DNA of 6,036 bases from Conexibacter sp. (lineage in GTDB: Bacteria; Actinomycetota; Thermoleophilia; Solirubrobacterales; Solirubrobacteraceae): NCBI GenBank assembly GCA_025964295.1, contig JAOPZD010000561.1, positions 1-6,036 on the forward strand. The letters are read 5' to 3'. Position 1 is the stretch's first letter. Each line of letters opens with the position of its first letter. Shown here piece by piece: positions 1 through 5,333 of this stretch. The notes beneath the pieces are model-generated. The model made no database searches and was not told the DNA's origin. It saw only the letters and a list, made by a program, of their open reading frames with translations. The position numbers were made by a program, and so were the translations under genes.

Positions 1-288
1 CGAGGCGTCCTCCGGCTCGGCCAGCAGGGCCGCGGTGCGCTTGCGGGCGCGCAGCTCGTCGAGCGCGGCGTTGCGGGCGATCCCGAACAGCCACGCCCGC
101 TGGGTCCCGCGCTTGGCGTCGAAGGCCGCCTGGCGGCGGTAGGCGCGCTCGAAGGCCATCGCGGTGACGTCCTCGGCGGCGGCGCGGTCGCGCAGCAGCG
201 TCATGACGTAGGCGAACACGTCCGACGCCGTCTCGCGATACAGCGCATCGAACCGGGCGGTCGACGGTTCGGAGATGGAGAGCTCCAT
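1..288 (-). CDS. ECF-family RNA polymerase sigma factor, N-terminal part (3' end outside window)
   Basis: This gene encodes an alternative sigma factor that would direct RNA polymerase to a small regulon; its C-terminal region 4 lies beyond base 1. The frame is open from the ATG (complement of 286-288) to the window edge, giving 96 residues. Sigma region 2 is clear: FDALYRETASDVFAYV at residues 13-28, the core-binding stretch DRAAAEDVTAMAFERAYRR at 34-52, and the -10-recognition stretch RAWLFGIARNAALDELRARKR at 64-84. These match the family pattern AEDV..F.RA followed by AWL..IARN..LDELR. The start follows GGGA six bases upstream; a GTG four codons earlier is possible. It is divergent from the secreted-protein gene, with 64 bp between starts. 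No anti-sigma factor is visible in the window, so its signal is unknown. Family assignment is firm; the subgroup is not determined. Confidence 0.92.
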   Translation of the reverse strand, partial: MELSISEPSTARFDALYRETASDVFAYVMTLLRDRAAAEDVTAMAFERAYRRQAAFDAKRGTQRAWLFGIARNAALDELRARKRTAALLAEPEDAS

Positions 289-304
289 GACTGATCCCAC
301 GCCG

Positions 305-310
305 ACACTA
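305..310 (-). promoter_or_regulatory. Possible -10 element of the sigma-factor gene
   Basis: On the minus strand the hexamer TAGTGT lies 16 bases upstream of the sigma factor ATG. It fits the loose actinobacterial TANNNT pattern and would leave a leader of about ten bases carrying GGGA. I see no convincing -35 box, and such hexamers arise by chance, so this is tentative. Confidence 0.25.
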
Positions 311-334
311 CGGTCCCGCGGCCGATCCATCACA

Positions 335-352
335 CGCGGGTACGCTGCGCAC
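335..352 (+). promoter_or_regulatory. Extended -10 promoter for a leaderless transcript of the secreted-protein gene
   Basis: The hexamer TACGCT (341-346) follows GCGGG and is separated by six bases from the GTG at 353. A transcript starting seven bases after the hexamer would therefore begin on the start codon. The same arrangement, GNGGGTACGNT plus six bases plus GTG, recurs at 2926-2946. There is no purine-rich ribosome binding site before the GTG, which agrees with leaderless translation. No clear -35 box is seen. Confidence 0.55.
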
Positions 353-859
353 GTGCTCCGCACCGCCCTCGTCCTCGCCGCCGCCACCGGCCTGACGGTC
401 GCGCCGGCACGCGCCGCGGACGCCCCGACGGTCGACAAGTCCCCGCTGCTGTGGGCGACGGTGAACATCTGCGACACCGCCAAGCACCCGGACACCATCG
501 GCATCCGCGCCTCGATGCCCGGCTCCGGCAAGGCGACCGAGAAGATGTACATGCGCTTCCAGGTCCAGTACTTCCGCGCCTCCACCCAGACCTGGGCCCC
601 GACCGACGCCACCGTCGACTCCGGCTTCCAGCCCGTCGGCTCCGCCAAGTACCGCCGCCGCGAATCCGGCTGGAACTTCTCCATCACACCCCCACCCGCC
701 GGCCAGACCTACCGCCTCCGCGGCATCGTCTCCTTCGAGTGGCGCATCGGCAAGAAGGTCGTCCGCAACGCCCAGAAGCGCACCCGCTCCGGGCACAAGG
801 GGACCTTCGGTGCGGACCCGAAGGGCGCAAGCGCGGCGGAGTGCATCATCAAGCCGTAG
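353..859 (+). CDS. Secreted protein of unknown function (168 aa)
   Basis: I do not recognise the family. With the GTG start at 353, residues 1-21 form a typical Sec signal peptide: an arginine at 3, the hydrophobic core ALVLAAATGLTV, then APARA with likely cleavage after A21, leaving a mature protein of about 147 residues. The mature part is rich in aromatic and basic residues and in alternating patterns such as MYMRFQVQYF and YRLRGIVSFEW, suggesting a small beta-sandwich. It has only two cysteines, C40 and C164, near the two ends, which could form a disulfide. The frame is open back to an ATG at 275, but that start would overlap the sigma-factor gene and put 26 polar residues before the signal peptide, so GTG 353 is preferred. 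The divergent sigma factor may control it, but that is inference. No lipobox or membrane anchor is seen. Confidence 0.8.
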   Translation: MLRTALVLAAATGLTVAPARAADAPTVDKSPLLWATVNICDTAKHPDTIGIRASMPGSGKATEKMYMRFQVQYFRASTQTWAPTDATVDSGFQPVGSAKYRRRESGWNFSITPPPAGQTYRLRGIVSFEWRIGKKVVRNAQKRTRSGHKGTFGADPKGASAAECIIKP

Positions 860-921
860 TTGGTTTGGTTGCCTGCTCGCGGTCGCGCGGCGTGGGCGTC
901 GTCGGTCGGCGGGGCGTGCCG

Positions 922-1136
922 TACGCTCGCCACCGTCATCCGCTCGCGCTCGCGTCCCGGCGGCGCCGCCGCTCGTCGCAGGTATCGCTCTTCCGGGCGC
1001 CGCCAACGCCCATGGCACCGATCCCGCGCTTTGTCGCGGACGCCGGATGTCGACATACGACATCCCCGCCACGTCCACACGTCCGGCAGCACGACTGCGG
1101 CACCACCCAGCTCTCCCGCTCCCCGCCGGCAGATGA
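922..1136 (+). pseudogene. Possible relic of a small secreted-protein gene
   Basis: The box TACGCT at 922-927 stands seven bases before GTC at 935, nearly the geometry that places GTG starts at 353 and 2944. Downstream, one frame reads HPLALAS (about 937-957). Another frame then reads LVAGIALPGAANAHG (about 975-1019), which looks like the end of a Sec signal peptide with an ANA cleavage site, and continues to a TGA at 1134-1136. A frameshift and a lost start codon would explain the arrangement. The evidence is only compositional, and signal-peptide-like strings arise easily in GC-rich DNA, so this is a weak call. Confidence 0.25.
1045..1065. repeat. 21-bp palindrome with perfect 8-bp arms
   Basis: GGATGTCG (1045-1052) and CGACATCC (1058-1065) are exact reverse complements around ACATA. 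The inner part ATGTCGACAT is itself a 10-bp palindrome. The size and symmetry suit a dimeric DNA-binding protein or a short hairpin. The core GATGTCG recurs in the arms at 1211-1217 and, inverted, at 1353-1359. No gene start is close enough for it to be an obvious operator. Confidence 0.6.
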
Positions 1137-1148
1137 AGAGCTGGGTGG
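1103..1148. repeat. Perfect 12-bp inverted repeat with 22-base loop
   Basis: CCACCCAGCTCT (1103-1114) is the exact reverse complement of AGAGCTGGGTGG (1137-1148). It lies between convergent genes, so it could act as a transcript-end hairpin for either strand. There is no following T tract on either strand, so a standard intrinsic terminator is not supported. Two smaller stems follow directly: GCGACC/GGTCGC (1153-1158 with 1167-1172) and GCGGA/TCCGC (1177-1181 with 1185-1189). Confidence 0.6.
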
Positions 1149-1198
1149 CGGCGCGACCGGGGCCAGGGTCGCCGGTGCGGAAGCTCCGCTAAGGGAGG

Positions 1199-1370
1199 CC
1201 GGCAATCCGTGATGTCGGCGCCGATCGGGAGCCGGAGTGCGGCGTTCGATGCCACGGCGCCCAGCGCCAGCGTTCCGGACGACGGGACAGTCATACAAAC
1301 CGGCCACGCAGCACTCCGCCACGGCGCGAGCACGAGGCGGGAGTGAGGGGGCGACATCACGGAGTGCCGG
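1199..1370. repeat. 172-bp segment bounded by 19-bp inverted repeats (MITE-like or long stem)
   Basis: The left arm 1199-1217 begins CCGGCAATCC and ends GTGATGTCG. The right arm 1352-1370 begins CGACATCAC and ends GTGCCGG. They are reverse complements at 18 of 19 positions; the one mismatch pairs A1205 with G1364. Complementarity stops on both sides of the arms. The 134 bp between them hold no open gene but include a further stem, CACTCCGCC at 1312-1320 with GGCGGGAGTG at 1336-1345 (one bulge). I see no clear flanking target duplication. The segment could be a small non-autonomous transposable element, paired recombinase or regulator sites, or a structured RNA. Confidence 0.5.
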
Positions 1371-1407
1371 ACGGCCAACCACGCCGAACCCGCCCCGCCG
1401 TAGAACC

Positions 1408-2154
1408 CTAAGCGCCCAGGGGGTCGAAGAGCCGCGGGTCGTTCGTGATCACGCCGGTGACCCCCATCTTCTCGAAGCGCCGGATCCGCTCGGCGTCGTC
1501 GACGGTCCAGACGTAGAGCTCGCCGCCGGCGCGGTTGACGGTGCGGACGAAGTGGGGGGTGACGAGCGAGAAGTGGGACATGACCGCGTCGATCTCGCCG
1601 GCGCGCATCGCGCGGGCGACGGCGCGGGGGACGGTGCGGCGCAGGAGCTGGACGGTGGCCAACGCCAAGGGCTTGGTCGCGGGGTGCGCGAGGTAGTTGC
1701 GCTTGACCTTGGGCACCGACCAGCCGAGGCGGATGGTGCTGGAGGCGGCTCGCAGCACGGGGAGCGACACGACCTCCATCGTCGAGATCAGCGTGCGCTG
1801 CTCCATCCCGCGCTCGCGCAGCGCGGCGATGACGCGCTCCTCGTAGCCGTGGGTCTTCAGGTCGACGTCGAGCTCGATGCCCGCGAACGCGTTGCCCGCG
1901 AGGTGGTCGAGGCCCTGCTCGAGCGTCAGCGGCGTGCGCTTCGCCGCGTCCTTGAAGTCGTGGGCGAGGATGAGCCGGCCGGTGTACTCGCCGTCCTCGG
2001 CGCGCTCGGGCAGGACGTCGAACTCCACCATGTCGCAGCCGTGCTCCAGCGCCGCGTCGAAGCTCGCGGTGGTGTTGCCGGGCGCGATGTGGTCGGCGCC
2101 CTTGTGGCCGATGCGGCGCACGGCGCGCTGCTGGGTCGGGGTCAGCTCTGGCAT
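1408..2154 (-). CDS. Glycerophosphodiester phosphodiesterase (GDPD family)
   Basis: Enzymes of this TIM-barrel family hydrolyse glycerophosphodiesters to sn-glycerol-3-phosphate and an alcohol. Numbering from the ATG at 2154 (248 aa), the N-terminal motif is [18 protein letters not shown] (15-32), followed by the metal-binding VEFDV (43-47; E44, D46), LILAHD with the catalytic-type His65, and VDLK (97-100). Near the end are LYVWTVDD and [10 protein letters not shown], both typical of the barrel's last strands. It is a bare single-domain enzyme of normal length, with no signal peptide, so probably cytoplasmic. Two family positions differ: the usual HR is HK and the usual PENT is PGNT. The frame opens three codons earlier at a GTG (2163); either start overlaps the end of the upstream glycosylase gene, implying translational coupling. 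The substrate cannot be read from the sequence. Confidence 0.93.
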   Translation of the reverse strand: MPELTPTQQRAVRRIGHKGADHIAPGNTTASFDAALEHGCDMVEFDVLPERAEDGEYTGRLILAHDFKDAAKRTPLTLEQGLDHLAGNAFAGIELDVDLKTHGYEERVIAALRERGMEQRTLISTMEVVSLPVLRAASSTIRLGWSVPKVKRNYLAHPATKPLALATVQLLRRTVPRAVARAMRAGEIDAVMSHFSLVTPHFVRTVNRAGGELYVWTVDDAERIRRFEKMGVTGVITNDPRLFDPLGA

Positions 2155-2918
2155 CCGGGGCACCAGTATGTCGTCCGGTTGTCGTCGCCCTGACCGCGGG
2201 CCCGGATGCGCTCACCGCAGCGCGGGCAGCGACGGCCCTCCTTGTTGTAGATCTTCTTGTCGCGCATCTGGTTGCCGTCCACCGCGGACCGCTGCATGCG
2301 CGGCCGCAGCTCGTGCACGATGCGCAGCGCCTCGTCGTCGCGAACCTGCCCGGTCGGCCGCCACGGGTCGACCCCCGCCAGCCAGCAGCCCTCGGCCTTC
2401 CACAGGTTCCCGATGCCCGCGATCGTCCGCTGATCCAGCAGCGCGTCGCCGATCCCGCGCGTCGGGTCGTCCTCGCGCAGCCGGCGCAGGAAGCGCTCCT
2501 CGTCGAAGTCCGCGTCGACGATGTCGGGCCCGAGCAGCGCGAGGCGGCGGTCGAAGCGGCGCCGCGTCTCGGTCAGCAGCTCCAGGACCGGGCCGTCGAA
2601 CTGCACCACGTCGTTGTCGTCCTTGGTGATGACGAGCCAGGCCCGCCGCGGCGCGCGCGACCAGCGGGCGCCGTCGGGATGGACGCGCCACGCGCCGGTC
2701 ATCCGCAGGTGCGAGTGGATCGTCAGGTCGCCCGCGAAGCGCAGGAACAGGTGCTTGCCGTGGGCGGTCACCGCCTCGACCTCGCGGCCCGCCAGGCGCT
2801 CGGGCCAGCGGTCGCGCCCGAAGCGCGGGTGCGGCGTGCTGATCGCGTCCGGGACCTGCCCCGCGAGCACCGGCCGGATCCGATTGGCCGCGTAGTGGAT
2901 GGTGTCGCCCTCGGGCAT
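2142..2918 (-). CDS. nei: Endonuclease VIII-type DNA glycosylase (Nei/Fpg family)
   Basis: This base-excision-repair enzyme removes oxidised bases and cleaves the abasic site. The 258 residues contain every family landmark. The N-terminus is [11 protein letters not shown], with the catalytic Pro2 (exposed after Met removal) and Glu3; MPEGDT marks the Nei branch rather than Fpg (MPELPE). The conserved lysine is in [10 protein letters not shown] (K55), and HSHLRMTG follows at 68-75. The helix-two-turn-helix is at about 150-180 with [17 protein letters not shown]. The C-terminal zinc finger has C231, C234, C253 and C256, with the conserved Arg in [12 protein letters not shown]. Length is normal. 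It is first in a minus-strand unit with the phosphodiesterase, whose start lies inside its 3' end; no functional link is evident. The ATG at 2918 has GAAGGG only two bases away, so translation may be nearly leaderless. The symbol is by family; actinobacteria often have more than one Nei paralogue. Confidence 0.96.
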   Translation of the reverse strand: MPEGDTIHYAANRIRPVLAGQVPDAISTPHPRFGRDRWPERLAGREVEAVTAHGKHLFLRFAGDLTIHSHLRMTGAWRVHPDGARWSRAPRRAWLVITKDDNDVVQFDGPVLELLTETRRRFDRRLALLGPDIVDADFDEERFLRRLREDDPTRGIGDALLDQRTIAGIGNLWKAEGCWLAGVDPWRPTGQVRDDEALRIVHELRPRMQRSAVDGNQMRDKKIYNKEGRRCPRCGERIRARGQGDDNRTTYWCPGCQS

Positions 2919-2925
2919 CGCCCTT

Positions 2926-2943
2926 CGAGGGTACGGTGGGGGC
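2926..2943 (+). promoter_or_regulatory. Extended -10 promoter for a leaderless FAD-oxidase transcript
   Basis: GAGGG followed by TACGGT (2932-2937) precedes the GTG at 2944 by exactly six bases, the same geometry as at 335-352. The 21-base segments ending in the two GTG codons agree at 16 positions. No ribosome binding site or -35 box is apparent. This supports the start at 2944 rather than the in-frame ATG at 2899, which lies inside nei. Confidence 0.55.
2928..2933 (-). promoter_or_regulatory. Probable -10 element of the nei transcription unit
   Basis: On the minus strand TACCCT lies nine bases upstream of the nei ATG, so transcription starting about seven bases after the box would leave a leader of about three bases. 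The hexamer overlaps the opposite-strand TACGGT box by two bases around a shared GTAC. Divergent polymerases could therefore not occupy both at once. Inferred from spacing only. Confidence 0.4.
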
Positions 2944-4260
2944 GTGCACGCCGATCTTGCCGCCCTGGTGGGCGCCGAGCACGTCGCCTGCGACGTCGGG
3001 CTCGCCGACGCCAGCGGCCTGTCGGGGCGCGCCGGCGCGGTGGTCGCCCCCGGCAGCGCGCGGGAGGTCGCCGCGGTGGTCGCGTGGTGCTACGCCAACG
3101 ACGTCGCGATGATCCCCGTCGGCGGGCGCAGCGGCTACAGCGGCGGGATCGTGCCGCAGGACGGCGGGCCCGACGCCATCGGGATCGCGCTGGACCGCCT
3201 GGACCGCATCCGCTCCTTCGACCCGCTGCGCTGGCGCATGGAGGCCGAGGCCGGCGTGACCACCGCGACGGTCGCCCGGCGCGCGCGCGAGAGCGGCCTG
3301 CTCTTCCCGCCCGACCCCGGCGCCGCGGAGCAGTCCCAGCTCGGCGGCAACCTCGCGACCAACGCCGGCGGCCCGCACGCCTTCAAGTACGGCGTGACCG
3401 GACGCTGGGTCACCGGGATCGAGGTGGTGCTGGCGCCCGGCGAGCTCGTGTCCTTCGGCGGACCCGTCCGCAAGGACGTCGCCGGCCTGGACCTCCGCTC
3501 GCTGATGATCGGCTCCGAGGGCACGCTGGGGATCATCACCGCCGCGTGGCTGCGCCTCGTTCCCGCGCCGGCCGCGGCGTTCCCCGTGGCCGCCGCGTTC
3601 GCCACCGTGCGCGAGGGCTGCGACGCGATCGACGCGGTCCTGGGCAGCGGCGTCGTCCCGGCCGCCGTGGAGTACCTCGACGGCCGCTGCATCGCGGCCG
3701 CTCCGCCGCCGTTCCTCGACGACGCCGGGGCGGGCGCGGGGCTGCTCGTCGTCTGCGAGGCCGAGTCCGCCGCCGACCGCGACGAGCTCCTCGACGCCCT
3801 CGGCGCGGGCGCCGTCGCGCCGCCGGCCGCCGAGGTCTGGCGCTGGCGCGAGGGCGTCTCGATCGCCGTGCGCGCCGCGCGCGGGGAGAAGCTCTCCGAG
3901 GACATCGCGGTCCCGGTCGAGCGGCTGGCCGACGCGATCGATGGCACGATCGCGATCGGCGCCCGCCACGGGCTGGAGGGCTGCTCGTGGGGTCACGCGG
4001 GCGACGGCAACCTGCACTCCTCGTTCCTGCTCGACCCCGGCGACGAGGCGATGCGCGCCCGCGCCGACGCCGCCGCGCAGGAGCTCTTCGCGATGGCCCG
4101 CGACCTCGGCGGGACGGCGAGCGGCGAGCACGGCATCGGGCTGCTGAAGGCCGGCCAGTTGTCGGCGCAGTGGGCGCCGGCGGCCGTCGAGGCGGCGCGC
4201 GCCGTCAAGCGCGCGCTGGACCCCAAGGGCCTGTTCAACCCCGGCAAGAAGGAGCCATGA
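2944..4260 (+). CDS. FAD-binding oxidoreductase, GlcD / D-lactate dehydrogenase type
   Basis: This is a PCMH-type flavoprotein of the family that oxidises D-2-hydroxyacids such as glycolate and D-lactate. Numbered from GTG 2944 (438 aa), the FAD-binding loop is PVGGRSGYSGG (58-68). The second FAD segment spans PPDPGAAEQSQLGGNLATNAGG and KYGVTGRWVTG (122-158). GSEGTLGIIT lies at 190-199. The C-terminal FAD-oxidase domain has the metal/substrate-type GHAGDGNLH (350-358) and SGEHGIG (393-399), and the protein ends with the family's DPKGLFNPGK. No signal peptide, iron-sulfur domain or membrane helix is present, so the electron acceptor is unknown. It heads an operon; its TGA overlaps the next ATG by four bases. 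The frame extends to an ATG at 2899, rejected because that codon lies within nei and upstream of the promoter. The neighbouring GlpA-like and glycerol-kinase-like genes suggest polyol or glycerol-derived substrates, but the substrate is not shown by the sequence. Confidence 0.92.
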   Translation: MHADLAALVGAEHVACDVGLADASGLSGRAGAVVAPGSAREVAAVVAWCYANDVAMIPVGGRSGYSGGIVPQDGGPDAIGIALDRLDRIRSFDPLRWRMEAEAGVTTATVARRARESGLLFPPDPGAAEQSQLGGNLATNAGGPHAFKYGVTGRWVTGIEVVLAPGELVSFGGPVRKDVAGLDLRSLMIGSEGTLGIITAAWLRLVPAPAAAFPVAAAFATVREGCDAIDAVLGSGVVPAAVEYLDGRCIAAAPPPFLDDAGAGAGLLVVCEAESAADRDELLDALGAGAVAPPAAEVWRWREGVSIAVRAARGEKLSEDIAVPVERLADAIDGTIAIGARHGLEGCSWGHAGDGNLHSSFLLDPGDEAMRARADAAAQELFAMARDLGGTASGEHGIGLLKAGQLSAQWAPAAVEAARAVKRALDPKGLFNPGKKEP

Positions 4261-5333
4261 GCCACACCCGACCCGAGGTCGTCGTCGTCGGTGGCGGCGT
4301 GGTGGGCGTCGCCTGCGCGCTGGCCCTCGCGCGCCGCGGCGCGGCCGTCGAGCTGCGCGAGACCCACGGCGCGCTGGGCCTCGCCGCCTCCGGGACCAAC
4401 TCGGGGATCCTGCACACGGGCTTCGACTCCAAGCCCGGCGAGCTGGAGACCGAGCTGATCCTGCGCGCCGCGACGCTGCGGCCGCCGGTGCTCGAGGCGC
4501 TGGCGATCCCGTTCGACCCGCGCGGCGCGGTGCTGACGCCGCGCGCCGAAGGCGACGACGCGACGATCGCCGCGCTGGCCGAGAACGCCCGCGGCAACGG
4601 CGTGGAGGCGCAGGTCGACGGCGCGGGCGCGCTGCGCGTGCCCGGCGAGGGCGTCACCGACCCCGTGGCCTACACCTTGGCCCTGGCCGCCGCCGCGCAG
4701 CGCCACGGCGCGACGATCCGCACCGGCGCGCGCGTCGATCGCCCGGTCGCGGCCGACATCATCATCAACGCCGCGGGCCTCGGCGCGGGCGCCGTCGCGC
4801 GCCTGCACGGCGACAGCGCGTTCCGCGTCCACCCGCGCAAGGGCGAGTTCCTGGTCTTCGACGTCGCGCCGCCCGAGCACATCCTGCTCCCGGTGCCGAC
4901 CGACCGGACCAAGGGCGTCCTGGTCTTCCCGACCCTCGACGGCCGGACCATCGCCGGGCCGACCGCGGTCGACCTCGACTTCGAGGACTGGACCGTGCGT
5001 CCCGAGGCCCGCGAGGAGATTCTCGGCAAGGCCGTCGAGATGTACCCCGCCTTGGACGGCGCCGAGCCCGCGTTCGCCTACGCGGGGCTGCGCCCGGCGG
5101 GCCGCGACGGCGCCAACTACGTCGTCGCGCGCAGCGACGTCGACCGGCGGCTGATCCACGCCGCGGCGATCCGCTCGACCGGCCTGACCGCCTCGCTGGC
5201 GATCGCCGAGCGCGTGGTGGCGCTGGCCGGGCTGGGCGAGGAGCCCGAGGCGCCGCTGCTGGCCGGCCCGCCGCCGGCGGCCGGCGCCACGCCGTGGTGG
5301 CGGCGCACGGCCGACCGGGCCGCCGCGGCGTGA
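4257..5333 (+). CDS. DAO-fold FAD-dependent oxidoreductase (GlpA / L-2-hydroxyglutarate oxidase-like)
   Basis: The 358-residue protein is a glycine-oxidase/GlpA-type flavoenzyme. It begins with a Rossmann dinucleotide motif, VVVVGGGVVGVACALALARR (8-27), with an acidic residue at the end of strand two (ELRE). SGTNSGILHTGF (45-56) is the family's flavin-proximal segment with its histidine. HPRKGEFLVFD, VPTDRTKGVLVFPT and DGRTIAGPTAVD in the second half are typical of the GlpA/LhgO group, as is IRSTGLTASLAIAE (305-318). Related longer proteins carry a C-terminal [2Fe-2S] ferredoxin-like domain. Here only a Pro/Ala-rich tail (about 328-358) follows, with no cysteine cluster. AGGAG lies two bases before the ATG, which overlaps the upstream TGA. 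Likely substrates are glycerol-3-phosphate or an L-2-hydroxyacid; context favours the former, but this is inference. Confidence 0.9.
   Translation: MSHTRPEVVVVGGGVVGVACALALARRGAAVELRETHGALGLAASGTNSGILHTGFDSKPGELETELILRAATLRPPVLEALAIPFDPRGAVLTPRAEGDDATIAALAENARGNGVEAQVDGAGALRVPGEGVTDPVAYTLALAAAAQRHGATIRTGARVDRPVAADIIINAAGLGAGAVARLHGDSAFRVHPRKGEFLVFDVAPPEHILLPVPTDRTKGVLVFPTLDGRTIAGPTAVDLDFEDWTVRPEAREEILGKAVEMYPALDGAEPAFAYAGLRPAGRDGANYVVARSDVDRRLIHAAAIRSTGLTASLAIAERVVALAGLGEEPEAPLLAGPPPAAGATPWWRRTADRAAAA

Larger units (their letters stand above)
860..1407. other. Repeat-rich intergenic region between convergent genes, no intact gene
   Basis: This 548-base stretch separates the 3' ends of the secreted-protein gene and the phosphodiesterase gene. 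Frames open across it give low-complexity Arg/Pro/Ala peptides without recognisable motifs and lack good starts, so I call no intact gene. It is rich in inverted repeats: a palindrome at 1045-1065, stems at 1103-1148, 1153-1172, 1177-1189 and 1312-1345, and long-range arms at 1199-1217 and 1352-1370. It also has a TACGCT box at 922-927 followed by a broken signal-peptide-like sequence. No T-rich hairpin terminator is evident for either flanking gene. It may be a decayed gene plus a small repeat element or a structured RNA. Confidence 0.6.

Noticed and set aside
275..352. ATG start at 275 for the secreted protein
   Set aside because: It would overlap the sigma-factor coding region and place a polar, basic 26-residue stretch ahead of a complete signal peptide. 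The promoter geometry supports GTG 353.
958..971. Perfect 14-bp palindrome CGGCGGCGCCGCCG
   Set aside because: It is built only of CGG/GCC runs, which are expected by chance in DNA of this composition.
860..1380. Integron attC site or complete insertion sequence
   Set aside because: There is no GTTRRRY/RYYYAAC pair in the right arrangement, no recombinase or transposase frame, and no flanking target duplication I can see.
936..1382. 148-codon minus-strand frame and overlapping plus frames in the gap
   Set aside because: No motif, no plausible ribosome binding site, Arg/Pro/Ser-rich composition and overlap with inverted repeats. Not supported as genes.
308..2215. 635-codon open frame on the minus strand
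   Set aside because: It runs antisense through the secreted-protein gene and out of frame through the phosphodiesterase. The translation is Arg/Ala/Pro/Gly-rich with no motif, a usual shadow in GC-rich DNA.
2899..2943. ATG start at 2899 for the FAD oxidase
   Set aside because: It lies inside nei on the other strand and upstream of the proposed -10 box. The added 15 residues are Gly-rich and not family-like.
2212..4131. 639-codon open frame on the minus strand
   Set aside because: It covers the FAD-oxidase gene antisense and nei out of frame. Both of those have full family motifs, and this frame has none.
2313..4256. Long in-frame extension upstream of the DAO flavoprotein
   Set aside because: The frame is open for 648 codons before ATG 4257, but the sequence is low-complexity Arg/Ala. 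The recognised protein begins at the ATGA overlap with the GlcD-type gene.
2944..4260. Alkyldihydroxyacetonephosphate synthase (same fold, would fit glycerol-phosphate neighbours)
   Set aside because: That enzyme has a His-rich SHHHG-type motif near the C-terminus. Here the position reads SGEHGIG, as in GlcD/D-lactate dehydrogenases.
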